Assembly (NCBI GenBank): GCA_016748015.1
Contig: JAAOMT010000250.1
Coordinates: 1 to 23,506, forward strand
DNA: 23,506 nt
Origin: Geosiphon pyriformis
Lineage: Eukaryota; Glomeromycota; Glomeromycetes; Archaeosporales; Geosiphonaceae
Direction of reading: 5' to 3'
Positions 1-10,105 of the stretch are shown piece by piece. The notes beneath the pieces were generated by a model. That model was not told where the DNA came from and made no database searches. It saw only the letters and a program-made list of their open reading frames with translations. Numbering within the stretch: position 1 is the stretch's first letter; every line of letters begins with the position of its first letter. Made by a program: the position numbers and the translations under genes.

Positions 1-29
1 TAGTGCTTGGACTTCGATGGAGCTCAGTC

Positions 30-44
30 TTGAGGAGAAGATTA
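30..44 (+). other. polypurine tract of the LTR element
   Basis: The stretch TTGAGGAGAAGATTA is purine-rich and abuts the first TG of the LTR. In LTR retrotransposons this tract primes plus-strand DNA synthesis. The assignment rests on position and composition only. Confidence 0.55.
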
Positions 45-249
45 TGTTACCAGTAGAATTTTAGCTATTAATTAGCATGAAATTACCCTTATAATTTCTA
101 TAATTCATTAATATATTAATATTATTTCAAATTATCATTTATTATTTAATCAATTATCACATATCATGATTCAATTAAAATAGTCTAATTAGTATAACAG
201 AAAGTAAGATGATCAAATTACACAATACCCTGAACTTTGTAACATTCAA

Positions 250-390
250 AAATTCGCCGAAATTTACAGAAATTCGCCGAAATTTATAAGAAATTCGCCG
301 AAATTATGAATAGTTCACCCAAATTAATCAATAGTTCAGTGAAATAACTTGTAGTTCATCAAAATATATCTTTAGTTTGCTGGAATTTGG
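250..390. repeat. decaying 20-21 bp tandem repeat in the LTR
   Basis: About seven units of 20-21 bp run in series. The first three are nearly identical and contain AAATTCGCCGAAATT. The next units drift to AGTTCACCCAAATT, AGTTCAGTGAAAT, AGTTCATCAAAAT and AGTTTGCTGGAATT. Each good unit carries TTCG-C-CGAA, a small inverted repeat and the most GC-rich motif nearby. The graded divergence suggests recent expansion at the left side. Confidence 0.8.
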
Positions 391-392
391 GC

Positions 393-408
393 AAAAAAAA
401 AAAAAAAA
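393..408. repeat. A16 homopolymer
   Basis: Sixteen consecutive A residues follow the decaying tandem repeat inside the LTR. This may be simple slippage. Confidence 0.9.
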
Positions 409-739
409 GTGCAAGTTCATAAACTAGTACTACAACAAGTTGTATAAAAGAAAAGCTTTTCTCTTCTGAAAAATGTATCTTACTTTAGATTTATTACTTA
501 GAACCATTTCTACACACACAAAAAGAAATAAATACCAAATAATTTGAAAAACCAAATTCTTTAATTATTGCCCTTAGAAAATCCCCAAAAACCAACTAAC
601 ATTTCGAAATTGATTAGCTACCAATTTCAGTAAACTGTTAGTGACTTCAGGCCTGGATAGAAAACGTTTCTCTTGACAAAATTCTATTTCTTTTACATTT
701 TTTTTATTTTCTTTTATTTTTCTTACTATAATTATTAAG

Positions 740-867
740 GTAGCCTACAGACAAGATTCCTGTAGAAGAGTTGACTTTTACAGCAAAGTAACTACACATT
801 TTTAGTAAGCTTCCAGACAAGCAATTCCTGGGAAAGAGTTGACATTTACTACAACGTAACTACATAA
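740..867 (+). repeat. duplicated U3 block (two copies of about 60 bp)
   Basis: Copy 1 (740-799) and copy 2 (805-867) share, in order, GTA-GCTNCAGACAAG, ATTCCTG, AGAGTTGAC, TTTAC and GTAACTACA. They differ by scattered substitutions and small indels, so the duplication is not recent. They sit just upstream of the TATA-like site, where LTR enhancers usually lie. An enhancer role is an inference. Confidence 0.75.
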
Positions 868-893
868 AGTAACTGGCAAGGAATTGGTCATTC

Positions 894-903
894 TATTTAT
901 AAG
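894..903 (+). promoter_or_regulatory. TATA-like element of the LTR promoter
   Basis: TATTTATAAG sits about 140 bp before the inferred LTR end, downstream of the duplicated U3 block, and begins a locally less AT-biased stretch (GCCCAGCAG). The position fits the U3/R promoter of an LTR. In a sequence this AT-rich, the context carries more weight than the motif. Confidence 0.45.
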
Positions 904-1041
904 CCCAGCAGTTCAAATTATAGGAGATAATTTAAAGATAAATTCAGTTATTGGAGGTTTAACTACTTCCTGAAAACGTAAATTCACAGCAAATCAACAT
1001 TACTAACATTTAAGAAAAGAGACCAAAAACCTCCAGTAACA

Positions 1042-2100
1042 ATGTCTTTTTCAAATGCTAATTCTCTTAATAGTCTTGACTTGCCAATACTACTGGCTTG
1101 TATGAGTGATATGTACAGAACATAGAACTGTTACAGCATCTATATACTAGCACACTGTTCTAAATGATGAAAAAATACATTAACGTAGTCCTTTCAAGGC
1201 TTTATTAGAGTATTCTTAAATATGTTTTTCAATACAGCATAACTTCAGTTAAATTCCTGTTTCTCGACTTCACTTTATAGATGGAATGCTTCTGTGAAAC
1301 CAGTGTCAAAATAAAAAACAAAATGGATAAGTCCAAGCCAATTTTACTATGCTCTATTCTAAGTTCATCTTTGTAACAAGTTTATGTATATCCAATAATA
1401 TTCTATTCTATACTTTTCCCAATGTGCATGTTGTAATGCATTCCAACTATTTTTCTTCTGTTAAATTCATGACTACTCTATGAACTCCTATTGCTTTTCT
1501 ATTAACCTATAATGTTTCTTGTCTCCCAAAGTGAATCTTTAAAATGAGTTTATAATCTAGCTCTGCTATGTTTCAGCTCTGTCCAACTAATAATACTCAA
1601 CTGCCTCTTTTGTAATAATATTAATAACTTTTAAACTATCCTCCCAACAAATATGTATTCATTGCTTGCTTATCTTTTTGTGTCTTGTAGTACTCTTTGT
1701 AAATTTTGTCAACAGTGGCATCAGAATGCTGTCAATTAAATTGAAGAACAAAATTCCCGTATTCAACTGGGTTCATGTTGTTAGGTTTATGAGTATGAAA
1801 GAGACAAATATGTAGTGTACATGTTTATATCTTGTTGCTCATATTACATTATAGAACAATTGCATAGTTGTTAAATTGTTGTCTTTGTGATTGATGTTTG
1901 ATCATGTAGCATGAAAAATACTATTTAAGTGACACATTTATGATAATTGATATACTTAATTTGTTTGATGTCTTTTTTATAACAACAACTTATAAAGTAT
2001 ATATTTATTAAAGCAATTGCATAAGAGGAAATACTCAGACCTAAAGCTATTGATGAATATTCCTATATTTTGATTGCTTTAGTGAAATATGATTAAATAT
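1042..2100. other. intergenic, no gene recognised
   Basis: This is the flank of the LTR element. Composition is mixed, roughly 30% GC by eye, with no long open frame, no splice-linked coding and no RNA gene that I can recognise. A 26-codon frame starts right after the LTR at 1042 (ATG TCT TTT TCA) and stops at TAG. It is too short to call a gene. Confidence 0.6.
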
Positions 2101-4500
2101 GCTATTATTCAGACTTGATTATGAGTTTGTAGATAATAAAATTATGCTTTATTTAGATATTTCTGGAAAGTTTAAATATTATTAATTTTGAAAATATATA
2201 GAGCAATCTTTTTTTTTTGCTTTTTTTTTAAAATTCTTTTAATAGTGCTGTAATTCTTTGGTTTTATAGTGAATTTAATGTAAATTAGTTTTATATAAAG
2301 ATATATGAAATTGAAATTTTAAACAAACAAACAAAGCTATTAAAATGTTATTTTTTTAGTCACATCAGTTATTTTAAGTTTATATAATCAAATATTTACT
2401 TTGTTTGATTTTATTACAGTTTGTTCCAATTAAATTAGTAACAATTGTGCTATTATTTAACAATACTTTAATTTAAAAAGAATTTATTTTAATAAAAGCA
2501 AAGCAAAATTTAAAATTAATAAGATTAAAACAATTTACTTAAAATAATAATAATAAAAAACAATATTATTTAATATGTATTTAAATTTATTAATAAAATA
2601 ATTTTGTTAAAAAACAACTATTAAGAAAAGAATTAAATTATATTATTGATTAATTATATATTAAGTTATAATTTAATATAAAAAACTATAATTTATATTA
2701 AAAAAATATTAAAACAATAAAATTATTAAAACCAAATAAAATTTAACAACTATTTAATTAAATTAAAATTAATTTAATAAAATTTTTGCTTATTATTACC
2801 AATAATAATTAATTTATTGTAATAATAATTAATTATCTTATTAAATAACTAAAATTTAAATTTATAAAAAAAATTAATATACAGAATTAATAACAGAATT
2901 TATATATTAAGTTTTAATTTGTTAAAATAAATGTTAAAATAACTAATATTAAGTTAATATATATATTTTATAAATAATACATTGATAAAATTAAACCAAA
3001 AATTTAAAATAAAAAAATTATTATTATTATTATATTATTTACAAATTAATAAATTAATAGAAAAATTTAATTAAATATTTTATAAAACATTAGCCAAAAT
3101 TAACAATAAAATCAATAAAAATAAGATTTGTTTAGTTTTATTTGCTTATTAAATAATATATAAAAAAACAACAATATTATTGATAAAATTAAAAATATTA
3201 ATTTATTTAAATAATAAAAACAATATTTAAAATTATGTTTTTAAAAAAATATACAATTTAATAAAAACTTAAAAAAAATAATAGTTAATAATATTATATT
3301 ATAAAAAAAACAAAAAAAAAACATAATAACAAAAATTAAATAAACTAGTTAAATACAAAATTAAAAACAAAACATTGCTATATTATATCAAAACAATAAA
3401 ATAAAAAATTTAATTTTAAATAAAATAAATTATTTTATATATATTAAAAACTTAATAATTAAACATATAAATTATAATTTAAAAACAAAATTTAAAAAAT
3501 AATATATAATAATTACTTAAAATTATATTATTAAAATCATATAATATTAATATAAATACAATAATTAAATATACAATTTTTTTTTGTACATCTTAAAAAA
3601 CTAAAATTTTAAAAAGTTTTTTGTATTTTACTATTTAATTAAATATTTTTATATTATTTTTTTTTAAATTTTAAACTACTAATAATATTAATAATTTTAT
3701 TATAAAAAAAATCAAAAAAAAATTGGTTTTAATTTAGCTTTTATAAATTTGATTATTAAAAAAAAGTAAAAAAGTAAAATTTTTAAAAAGTTTAATATTA
3801 ATATTAGTGTTTTTATATTTTAGTGCTTATTTAGTTAATAAACTAATTAGTTTAAATACTAAAAACACTATAAAATCAGAAAATATAGACATAAAAAAAG
3901 AATATTTAATAGAAAAAACCAGTTTTTAATTTAATAATAAGAACAATTTTGGTTTTAAAAACATAAACTTAATTCTTAAAAAGCCAAAAGTTATAATAAA
4001 CATGTTTTTGAAAAGTTTTTTAACAAGATTAATTTTGGTATTAATAATTAGTTTAATTTGGTCCAAATTTAATTAAATTATTAAATTAAATTTAAACTAA
4101 ACTTAAAATTACTAAACTTAAACCAAATTTAAATTCAAACAACAAGTTTAATTTAAAGTTTGTAAATATATATAGGTTTAATTATTAAATATTATGTTAT
4201 ATTATTAACTAATTTTTTTTAATATACTTAAATCTAAGATAATCTATACTGAAATAACTCATAATCTGTAATAAGTCATAGTATTTTGAATTTATCAATT
4301 TGGTAATTAAAAAATTTTTATGTTTATAATTCATATTTGTAATACTTAATAATTTATAACTTTTTATTATTAGTATAAGTTATTTTAAATATTAGATTTA
4401 GTTTAAATTCTGCTAATTCTGATAAAATTACAATAAAATAAACCAATATTTTTATAAATAAAAATGCTATATAATAATATAACATTATTTATTCAACAAA
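2101..4500. other. extremely AT-rich low-complexity block
   Basis: The stretch is almost entirely A and T, with frequent AAT/ATT runs, A or T homopolymers and stops in every frame. There are local inverted repeats, for example AAAACCA near 3915 facing TGGTTTT near 3950, and a palindromic cluster at 4050-4135 built on TTTAATTTGG/CCAAATTTAA. No coding or RNA gene is supported. A decayed transposon or AT-isochore-like spacer are both possible. Confidence 0.6.
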
Positions 4501-4990
4501 ATGATTATTAATTGTGTAAATAATCAAGTCAGAGTTTTAAATTTTTCCAAGTTTTAAATTATTATTAATTATATAAGTAATTAAGTCAGAGTTTTGAATT
4601 GTCTCAAGTTTTAAATTATTATTGATTTTGTGAATAATTAAGTCGTAGTTTCAAATTGTTTTAAGTTTTAAATTATCATTAATTGTATGAATAATCAAGT
4701 TGAAATTCCAAGTTTTAAATTATTATTAATTATATAAGTAATCAAGTTAAAGTTTCAAATTGTTCCAAGTTTTAAATTATTACTGACTTTGTAAATAATT
4801 AAATTAGAGTTTTAAATTGTCCTAAGTTCTAAATTATTATCAATTATATAAATAATTAAGTCGGAATTTCAAATTATTTTAAGTTCTAAATTATTATTAA
4901 TTATATAAATAATTAAATCAAAGTTTCAAATTGTTTCAAGTTTTAAATTATTATTAATCTTGTAAATAATTAAGTCGAAATTTTGGATCA
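4501..4990. repeat. 57-bp minisatellite, about 8.7 units
   Basis: Units are 4501-4557, 4558-4614, 4615-4671, 4672-4718 (47 bp, with a 10-bp deletion), 4719-4775, 4776-4832, 4833-4889, 4890-4946 and a partial unit from 4947. Every full unit ends AAGTTTTAA or AAGTTCTAA and begins ATTATTA or similar, with AATAATTAAGTC in the middle. Variants recur every third unit, which gives a 171-bp higher-order period. The plus strand has several stops per unit in all frames. On the minus strand the TTA-AAA-CTT frame is broken only near codon 7 in most units. I treat the array as non-coding. Confidence 0.92.
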
Positions 4991-6772
4991 GCTCTATCTG
5001 ATTAAAGTCTTAATCATACTTTTTTTTTGTCTTATAATTTTATTATGTCTAATAATAAAAAGCATACTATCTTTTTAGCTTGTGTTCTACAAAGTTATAA
5101 AAATACTAGACTTTATAATAAGTTTATAATGGTTGATTAATATTATACAAATAATAAAAACCAATCAAAAACTGCAAAATACTTTAAGGAATGTGGTTTT
5201 TTATACATGAAACAGTCTTTAATTTTGGCTTAAATTAAAGATGAACCAAATTTTTATACATAAACAAATACAATACATAACTTAACTAGCAAGTGTATAC
5301 ACACAATATGTAATTCTGACTTTGATAAAGCATTTATCAATAAACATTTTTAATTTATTGTTTGTTTGGTTGCATTCGGTTTTTTTTGAATACTTTACTC
5401 AAAAACTTTTGGATCATTAATTATTCAATTAATACTAAATTTACAAATTTTTTAATCCTGCCATTTATTATTTTTAAAACTAATATTCAATAATAAATTA
5501 AAGATTTGATCAAAACTCTTAGAATTCAATTAAAAATATTGCTTATAACAACAAGTTTCAAGCTAATTTTATTAAAAACTAAGAAATATATTTTTAATAA
5601 TTGTCTACAACTTTGTAAAGTCTTTTTTTACATAACTAATAAAAAGATAAACAAGTCAATAATTAAATTAACATTATGATAAATAATATGTAATATTTAT
5701 GTTGTTTTTATTGCTGATTTTGCTAATTTAATAATTAATTCCCATTTACTTCAAAGCATAATATAACAATTTATATAATGCATCACATTAAAGAAAGATT
5801 AAATGTTGTTGACATTCTTAGAGGCTTTATGATTTCCGATAGGGTAACCAAATATATGTGTTGAAAGAAATTGTGGAAAAGTTTAATTTTTTACAATGAA
5901 TTTTAGCATATTTATTTGAATCGTTTTTCGTGTTTTGAACTTGGTTTAATTTTTATTCCAGTAATATCGAGAAAAATAAAAAAAATATTCCTTTGAATAA
6001 AATTTTACTAAAAGATTCAAGGCTCTAGAAAAAAAAGGTTAATTCTACATTTTTTCAAATCAAAACTTTTATGATCACAATATCTATTGTTTTTTTTTAA
6101 AAGAATTTAAAATTTAATCAAGTTTATTCAACACATTTTAATCAATAAAACAAACTTGATCCTATACTTGAACAGGAAATATCAATCTTTTTGGATAAGA
6201 CGGAAAATGAAAAAAAAAGAATTAAATTGACAATGATTTAATGATAATAAAACACTGTATAACATTATCAAGTTATCGGATAAAATCATGGAAAACCTAA
6301 TTTTGAATGAGAATTTGGTAATATTTTAAAATTTTTGCTCATAAATTTATATACATTTATTTTTTAATTCAAATTCTCTTTTTATCAACCCTGCTATTAT
6401 AGCAGATAAAGCTATTTGATATTTCTGGTATCAGTTAACGACACATCACTTCCCATATCTTATGACCATTGAGATATTGGTCGAGATTGATAACGTCTAT
6501 TGGCTCATTTAAAATCGTTAATGATGTATCATTTTTTCTTAACCATTTGTGGAAGTTTCTTTGGCTCATTGTTTTGTGGCAAACTAAAAACCTCAAATAA
6601 ATGATTGTCCACGGGAATTATAAACAACCACAAGATGGAAGTTCAAATAATTAGCCAGAACCTGTGAAAAATCTGTGATGGCTACTTTTCATAGTCAAGT
6701 TCATGTTTGATTGGGTAGAATTTTTGAAATAAAGCTTAAATTTATTTTATTTTTTGATTAAATTTTTTATAA
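4991..6772. other. intergenic, only weak coding relics
   Basis: AT-rich spacer without a supported gene. A patch at 6420-6600 is less AT-biased and carries two TTGGCTCATT copies (near 6497 and 6562) and two similar blocks (TTAACGACACATCA and TTAATGATGTATCA). No function is evident. Confidence 0.5.
5045..5233 (+). pseudogene. possible decayed coding fragment (HTH-like?)
   Basis: One frame runs 62 codons from ATG at 5045 to TAA at 5231, broken once by TAA at 5138. After the break it reads NNKNQSKTAKYFKECGF, which faintly recalls the helix-turn-helix start of CENP-B/Tigger transposases (a QsktAkyF-like pattern). The match is by eye and weak, and the region continues into AT-rich sequence with no further coding. 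It may be chance. I include it because this stretch is less repetitive than its surroundings and a Tigger-like element occurs at the right edge of the window. Confidence 0.15.
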
Positions 6773-6982
6773 ATGAATCCATTATTATTAATTGTCTATT
6801 TTTTAATCACTTTCTTACTCTGGAGCTCCGGCTTACCAAACAAATTTTCAAATTTTCAAAATTTTAAATTAAATATAATAAATATTATTTTTTTAAAAAG
6901 TGAGTCTCAAGACTTTTTTGAAATGAGAAACGACCTTATTTTTTTAAAATTAAAAAAAAATTACCATTTTAACGTCTGTTAA
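6773..6982 (+). CDS. possible small secreted or membrane peptide (69 aa), doubtful
   Basis: An intact 69-codon frame starts with MNPLLLIVYFLITFLLWSSG, which looks like a signal peptide or single membrane segment of about 17 hydrophobic residues. The rest is rich in Phe, Asn, Leu and Lys and ends in Cys. It has no recognisable domain. A TTATAAA-like sequence lies within 10 bp of the ATG, too close for a TATA box with a leader. Hydrophobic runs arise easily from T-rich DNA, so this may be an accidental frame. Fungal small secreted proteins can look like this, but nothing specific supports that here. Confidence 0.2.
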   Translation: MNPLLLIVYFLITFLLWSSGLPNKFSNFQNFKLNIINIIFLKSESQDFFEMRNDLIFLKLKKNYHFNVC

Positions 6983-7548
6983 TTACAAAAAATTATTATA
7001 TATGAGTAAATTTATTATTAAACAAGAGACAAAAATACATTTAAAATTCCATATAAAACTGTTATTAAAGATTTATCAATTAAAACCTGATAATTTTAAT
7101 GTTGTTCTATTTTGCAAAAATTTTATTATTAAAAGATTGAGTTTCAAAAATATTCATCAATGAATATTCAATGATGATTCGCATTGATTATCAGTCTTGG
7201 TAGTTGGCATTTTGATATCCTAAACAAATACATGTATTATCATTGATAGAGTTAAAAATTTAAGGTACAATAGTGGAGTGAGTGACATATAATTTAATAT
7301 TAATGGATGTAATTGCATGATGAAATCAGGTAAGGAGTATAATTTAAGGCAAAGAAGGAAAGAGTTATTTATGGAGTTGTTCTTAAAAAGATAAGAGAAA
7401 ATTAGTACAAACGAATCGACTCAGCGCTTAGTTAACCTATTTTTAGTCAATGAAAAAATTTCCAAATTATCTCTTCTTTCATCAAATGTCTCTTAATCAG
7501 AGTGATATAAATAATATAACTAGTTTTTGAACGATAAACATTATTTTA

Positions 7549-7570
7549 ATAATAATAATAATAATAATAA
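7549..7570. repeat. (AAT)n microsatellite
   Basis: About seven perfect AAT repeats lie roughly 400 bp upstream of the P450 start codon. Confidence 0.9.
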
Positions 7571-7872
7571 TTGATCAAGGAAACTTCAATTAGAAATCGA
7601 TCGCAAATAATATCACCAAGGTCGATCCAAACTGACTAAACTTTTTCAAAGAGTAAAATAGTCAATAAGTTTGATCTGGAGTTTTAAAAATGTTGACTTT
7701 TAGAAATGATCAAATTTATTTTGTCTTTATTTACCTCAACTTGATAGAAAATAAGATTTAGCTTTCTTTCAATAAAAACACTTTAATAACATTTCTACAT
7801 CGAGTAAACATTTTGATAAATAAAGTCATGTGGATCAAAAAAATCACAAATGATGCGCATATTCGATGAAAT

Positions 7873-7904
7873 TATAAATATTCATCAAAATCATCATATA
7901 AATA
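7873..7904 (+). promoter_or_regulatory. two TATAAATA boxes upstream of the P450 gene
   Basis: Identical TATAAATA octamers occur at 7873-7880 and 7897-7904, about 95 and 71 bp upstream of the ATG. Spacing to the start is suitable for a short leader. The leader between them and the ATG is A-rich (AATTCACAAAAAATTC), common in fungal 5' UTRs. Such motifs are frequent in AT-rich DNA, so support is moderate. Confidence 0.4.
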
Positions 7905-7974
7905 ATTTCCTTTGAACTTAAAGACATAATTCATTCAAAATTCACAAAAAATTCTGAATATTTGAGTTATTATT

Positions 7975-10105
7975 ATGGCTTTCTTATACATTATTGCCTT
8001 AATTGCTGCATTTTACTTTTATAAAACCGTATTTTCGAAATCAAAAATCAATAATGGAAAGCAATTGCCTGTACCACCAGGCAGTATTCCTTTTTTTGGT
8101 AAAATTTAAAAGGTTTTTTTCTTTGCAGAAAACTCCAAAATTTTTACTCTCTTTACAAATTTGATTAGGTCATATATTTTTGTTCGGCAAGGATATGCAT
8201 AAAAAGTTTGAATCATTTTATAATTTCATATTTATTAGAATTACATATTGAAATTACCCATTTTATCAATATACATTAATTATGTTCACAGGTTTGTTGA
8301 ATGGAGTGAAACGTATGGTGAAATTTTTGTGTTTCATTTTGGCCCTACGCGTTGGATTATCCTCAACAATCCTAAAGTCATTGACGAACTTCTTCAAAAA
8401 CGTGACTCTTCTTTTTTTTTTATACAAGAGTTTAAAATTATTTCCAAATCAATCATTTTATCATTTTATCAATTAATAGGAAGTGCCATTTATTCTTCGC
8501 GTCCATATAACCATTTGTTCAACGTTTCGGCACGCGACAAGAGTATTATATTATCACCATATAATGAATGGTATAGAAAAATGATGCCGTTAGGTTAGGA
8601 AACAAATCTTTACTTTTATTTTATTTTTTTTCAATATAATTTTCTGAGGTGCTAATATTTAATTTTTACCTTCAAAAGCACACGGTTTTTTGACTAAACA
8701 AAAAGTTGAAACTTACTCTATTCATATAGCAGAATGTACCCACAACATAATTTTCAAGCTTTTAAAGGATACAAATGAATCAGAAGAATTCGATATTTCA
8801 AATTACCTCCGTTTCACATCATTTAATATTATTTTCAATGTTCTTTTTGGAATTAAATTAGAAAATTTTGAAGATCCCCTTTATATAAAGTTAAATGAAT
8901 TGTTTACAACATACATTAAACGGGTTAATTTAAAAAATTTGATTCCAAGTCAGTACCCGATACTTTTTTGGTTTCCTCCCTTCCGAAGTGAGCTTGTGAA
9001 AACTCTTCGATTACGTGAAGAGTGGGAAGCAGTAACGCGGAGCTTGTTGAAAATGGTAAAAAATGATCCAGAAAAGAAACCATCTGTTGCTCAAGAATTT
9101 TTGGGGAAGCAGAGTGAAGGGTTGATTGATGAATTGGATGTGATTAAACTGTGTGAAGATTTTTTTATGGCAGGAACAGTACGTTAAAAATTACATTTTA
9201 TATTAATCTAATTGCCTTTGTAAAAATATTGACCTTTTAACTTTAACTTTATATATATATATATATAAATATAGGAAACCGTGGCAACTACCATGTATTG
9301 GCTTATTGCAAATTTGGTCAATCATCCAGAATTTCAGCAAAAAGCTCATGAAGAATTAGATAGAGTAGTTGGGCATGAACGTTTGCCAACTACTTCCGAC
9401 TTTAGTTCCCTTCTATATATCCAATCTTTAATTAAAGAAACTCTTCGTTGGGCTCCTGTGGTTCATATTTTTTTGATATTACTGAATTTGTTACTTTTTC
9501 AAAAACTCATGAATGATTCCTCTGTTTTCCTAGGTCCCAATAATCTTTAGATACCTTGAACAAGATGATACATATATGGGTTATCACATTCCAAAAAATT
9601 CAACAATTGTTTCCAATATTTATGCCTTGAACTCGGACAAGAATCGTTACGAAAAGCCTCATATTTTCAAACCAGATCGATTTATGAATTCAAAAGAAAG
9701 TTTCGCTATTTCGGCAAAAGGTTCCTATCAAAACCGAGATCATTATACATTTTCGGTTGGAAGACGAATATGTACCGGAATTTATTTAGTAAGTTTGAAT
9801 CTATATATCATAGATCTTTAAGTACGGTATCTTTGAAACGAGATCAAAAAGATTTAATTTTTTTTTTTGACGAAAACTTTGAATAGGCTGAAGTCGAACT
9901 ACTTTATCTCACAAGTACGCTACTTTGGGCTTTCAAATTCGAAAATCCAAATCAAGATGCAACGGGAAAATCTATCCCTATTAATTTAAGCACTTATCCT
10001 GAGTCTTTCTTTCAATATCTTATTCCTTATAAAATCCGAATCATTCCGAGGCATCCCGAAACCGAGGCTATGTTACTAAGCAAAATTATCCAAGGCCAAA
10101 CTTAA
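7975..10105 (+). CDS. cytochrome P450 monooxygenase, eight exons, 514 aa
   Basis: Inferred exons: 7975-8098, 8169-8205, 8292-8401, 8480-8593, 8679-9178, 9275-9460, 9534-9788, 9887-10105. The phases join without a stop to give 514 residues, normal for a microsomal P450. Residues 2-20 form an N-terminal membrane anchor, followed by a proline-rich hinge (LPVPPGS, 31-37). The I-helix oxygen-binding motif is AGTET (293-297), the K-helix ExxR is E350-R353 (KETLR), the PERF-like motif is PDRF (404-407), and the heme loop FSVGRRICTG (430-439) holds the heme-ligand Cys437. All key residues are present, so it should bind heme and act at the ER with a P450 reductase. The substrate and CYP family cannot be told from sequence alone. 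Some donors are unusual (GTTTGA, GTGACT, GTTAGG, GTTCAT); junctions were set by phase and motif continuity. No other gene lies close enough to suggest a cluster. Confidence 0.93.
8402..8479 (+). other. P450 intron 3: stop-free, multiple of three
   Basis: The stretch is 78 nt, starts GTGACT, ends AATAG and contains no in-frame stop, so retention would add 26 residues between LLQK and SAIYSSR. Splicing it out restores LLQKRSAIYSSRPY, a good fit to the usual spacing of this P450 region. The inserted residues would be Phe/Ile/Ser-rich, like translated intron DNA. Confidence 0.7.

Larger units (their letters stand above)
1..1041 (+). mobile_element. 3' end of a Ty1/copia-like LTR retrotransposon
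   Basis: The window opens inside a retrotransposon. The first 44 bases end in a purine-rich tract (TTGAGGAGAAGATTA) directly before TGTTAC. This arrangement, a CTTGAGG-type polypurine tract followed by an LTR starting TGTTA, is familiar from Ty1/copia elements. An LTR of about 1 kb then runs to a matching GTAACA at 1036-1041. No reverse transcriptase or integrase coding is visible because the internal region lies left of the window. The 3' orientation is inferred from the tract preceding the LTR. The 5-bp sequence after the LTR (ATGTC) would be the target duplication if the copy is intact, but the left flank is not in view. Confidence 0.65.
45..1041 (+). repeat. probable 3' LTR (about 997 bp)
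   Basis: The boundaries are the 6-bp inverted ends TGTTAC (45-50) and GTAACA (1036-1041), with the standard TG...CA termini. Internal order fits an LTR: a long U3 with tandem repeats, a duplicated block at 740-867, a TATA-like site at 894-903, then a short R/U5. An alternative right end is the TAACA inside ACTAACATTT near 1009, which would shorten it by about 32 bp. No second LTR is in the window to fix the ends. Confidence 0.55.
6983..7974. other. intergenic, 5' flank of the P450 gene
   Basis: No gene is seen. The stretch includes a short inverted cluster around 7150-7180 (AATATTCAT and ATGAATATT), an (AAT)n tract at 7549-7570, and the probable P450 promoter close to 7900. Confidence 0.55.

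Noticed and set aside
2101-4500. AT-rich block as inserted mitochondrial DNA
   Set aside because: No mitochondrial protein, rRNA or tRNA signature is visible. Composition alone is not evidence.
4501-4990. The 57-bp array as a CRISPR array
   Set aside because: Units are contiguous with no spacer between them and diverge throughout, and the genome is eukaryotic. It is a minisatellite.
8282-8476. Plus-strand open frame of 64 codons inside the P450 gene
   Set aside because: It is an out-of-frame shadow of P450 exon 3 and intron 3.
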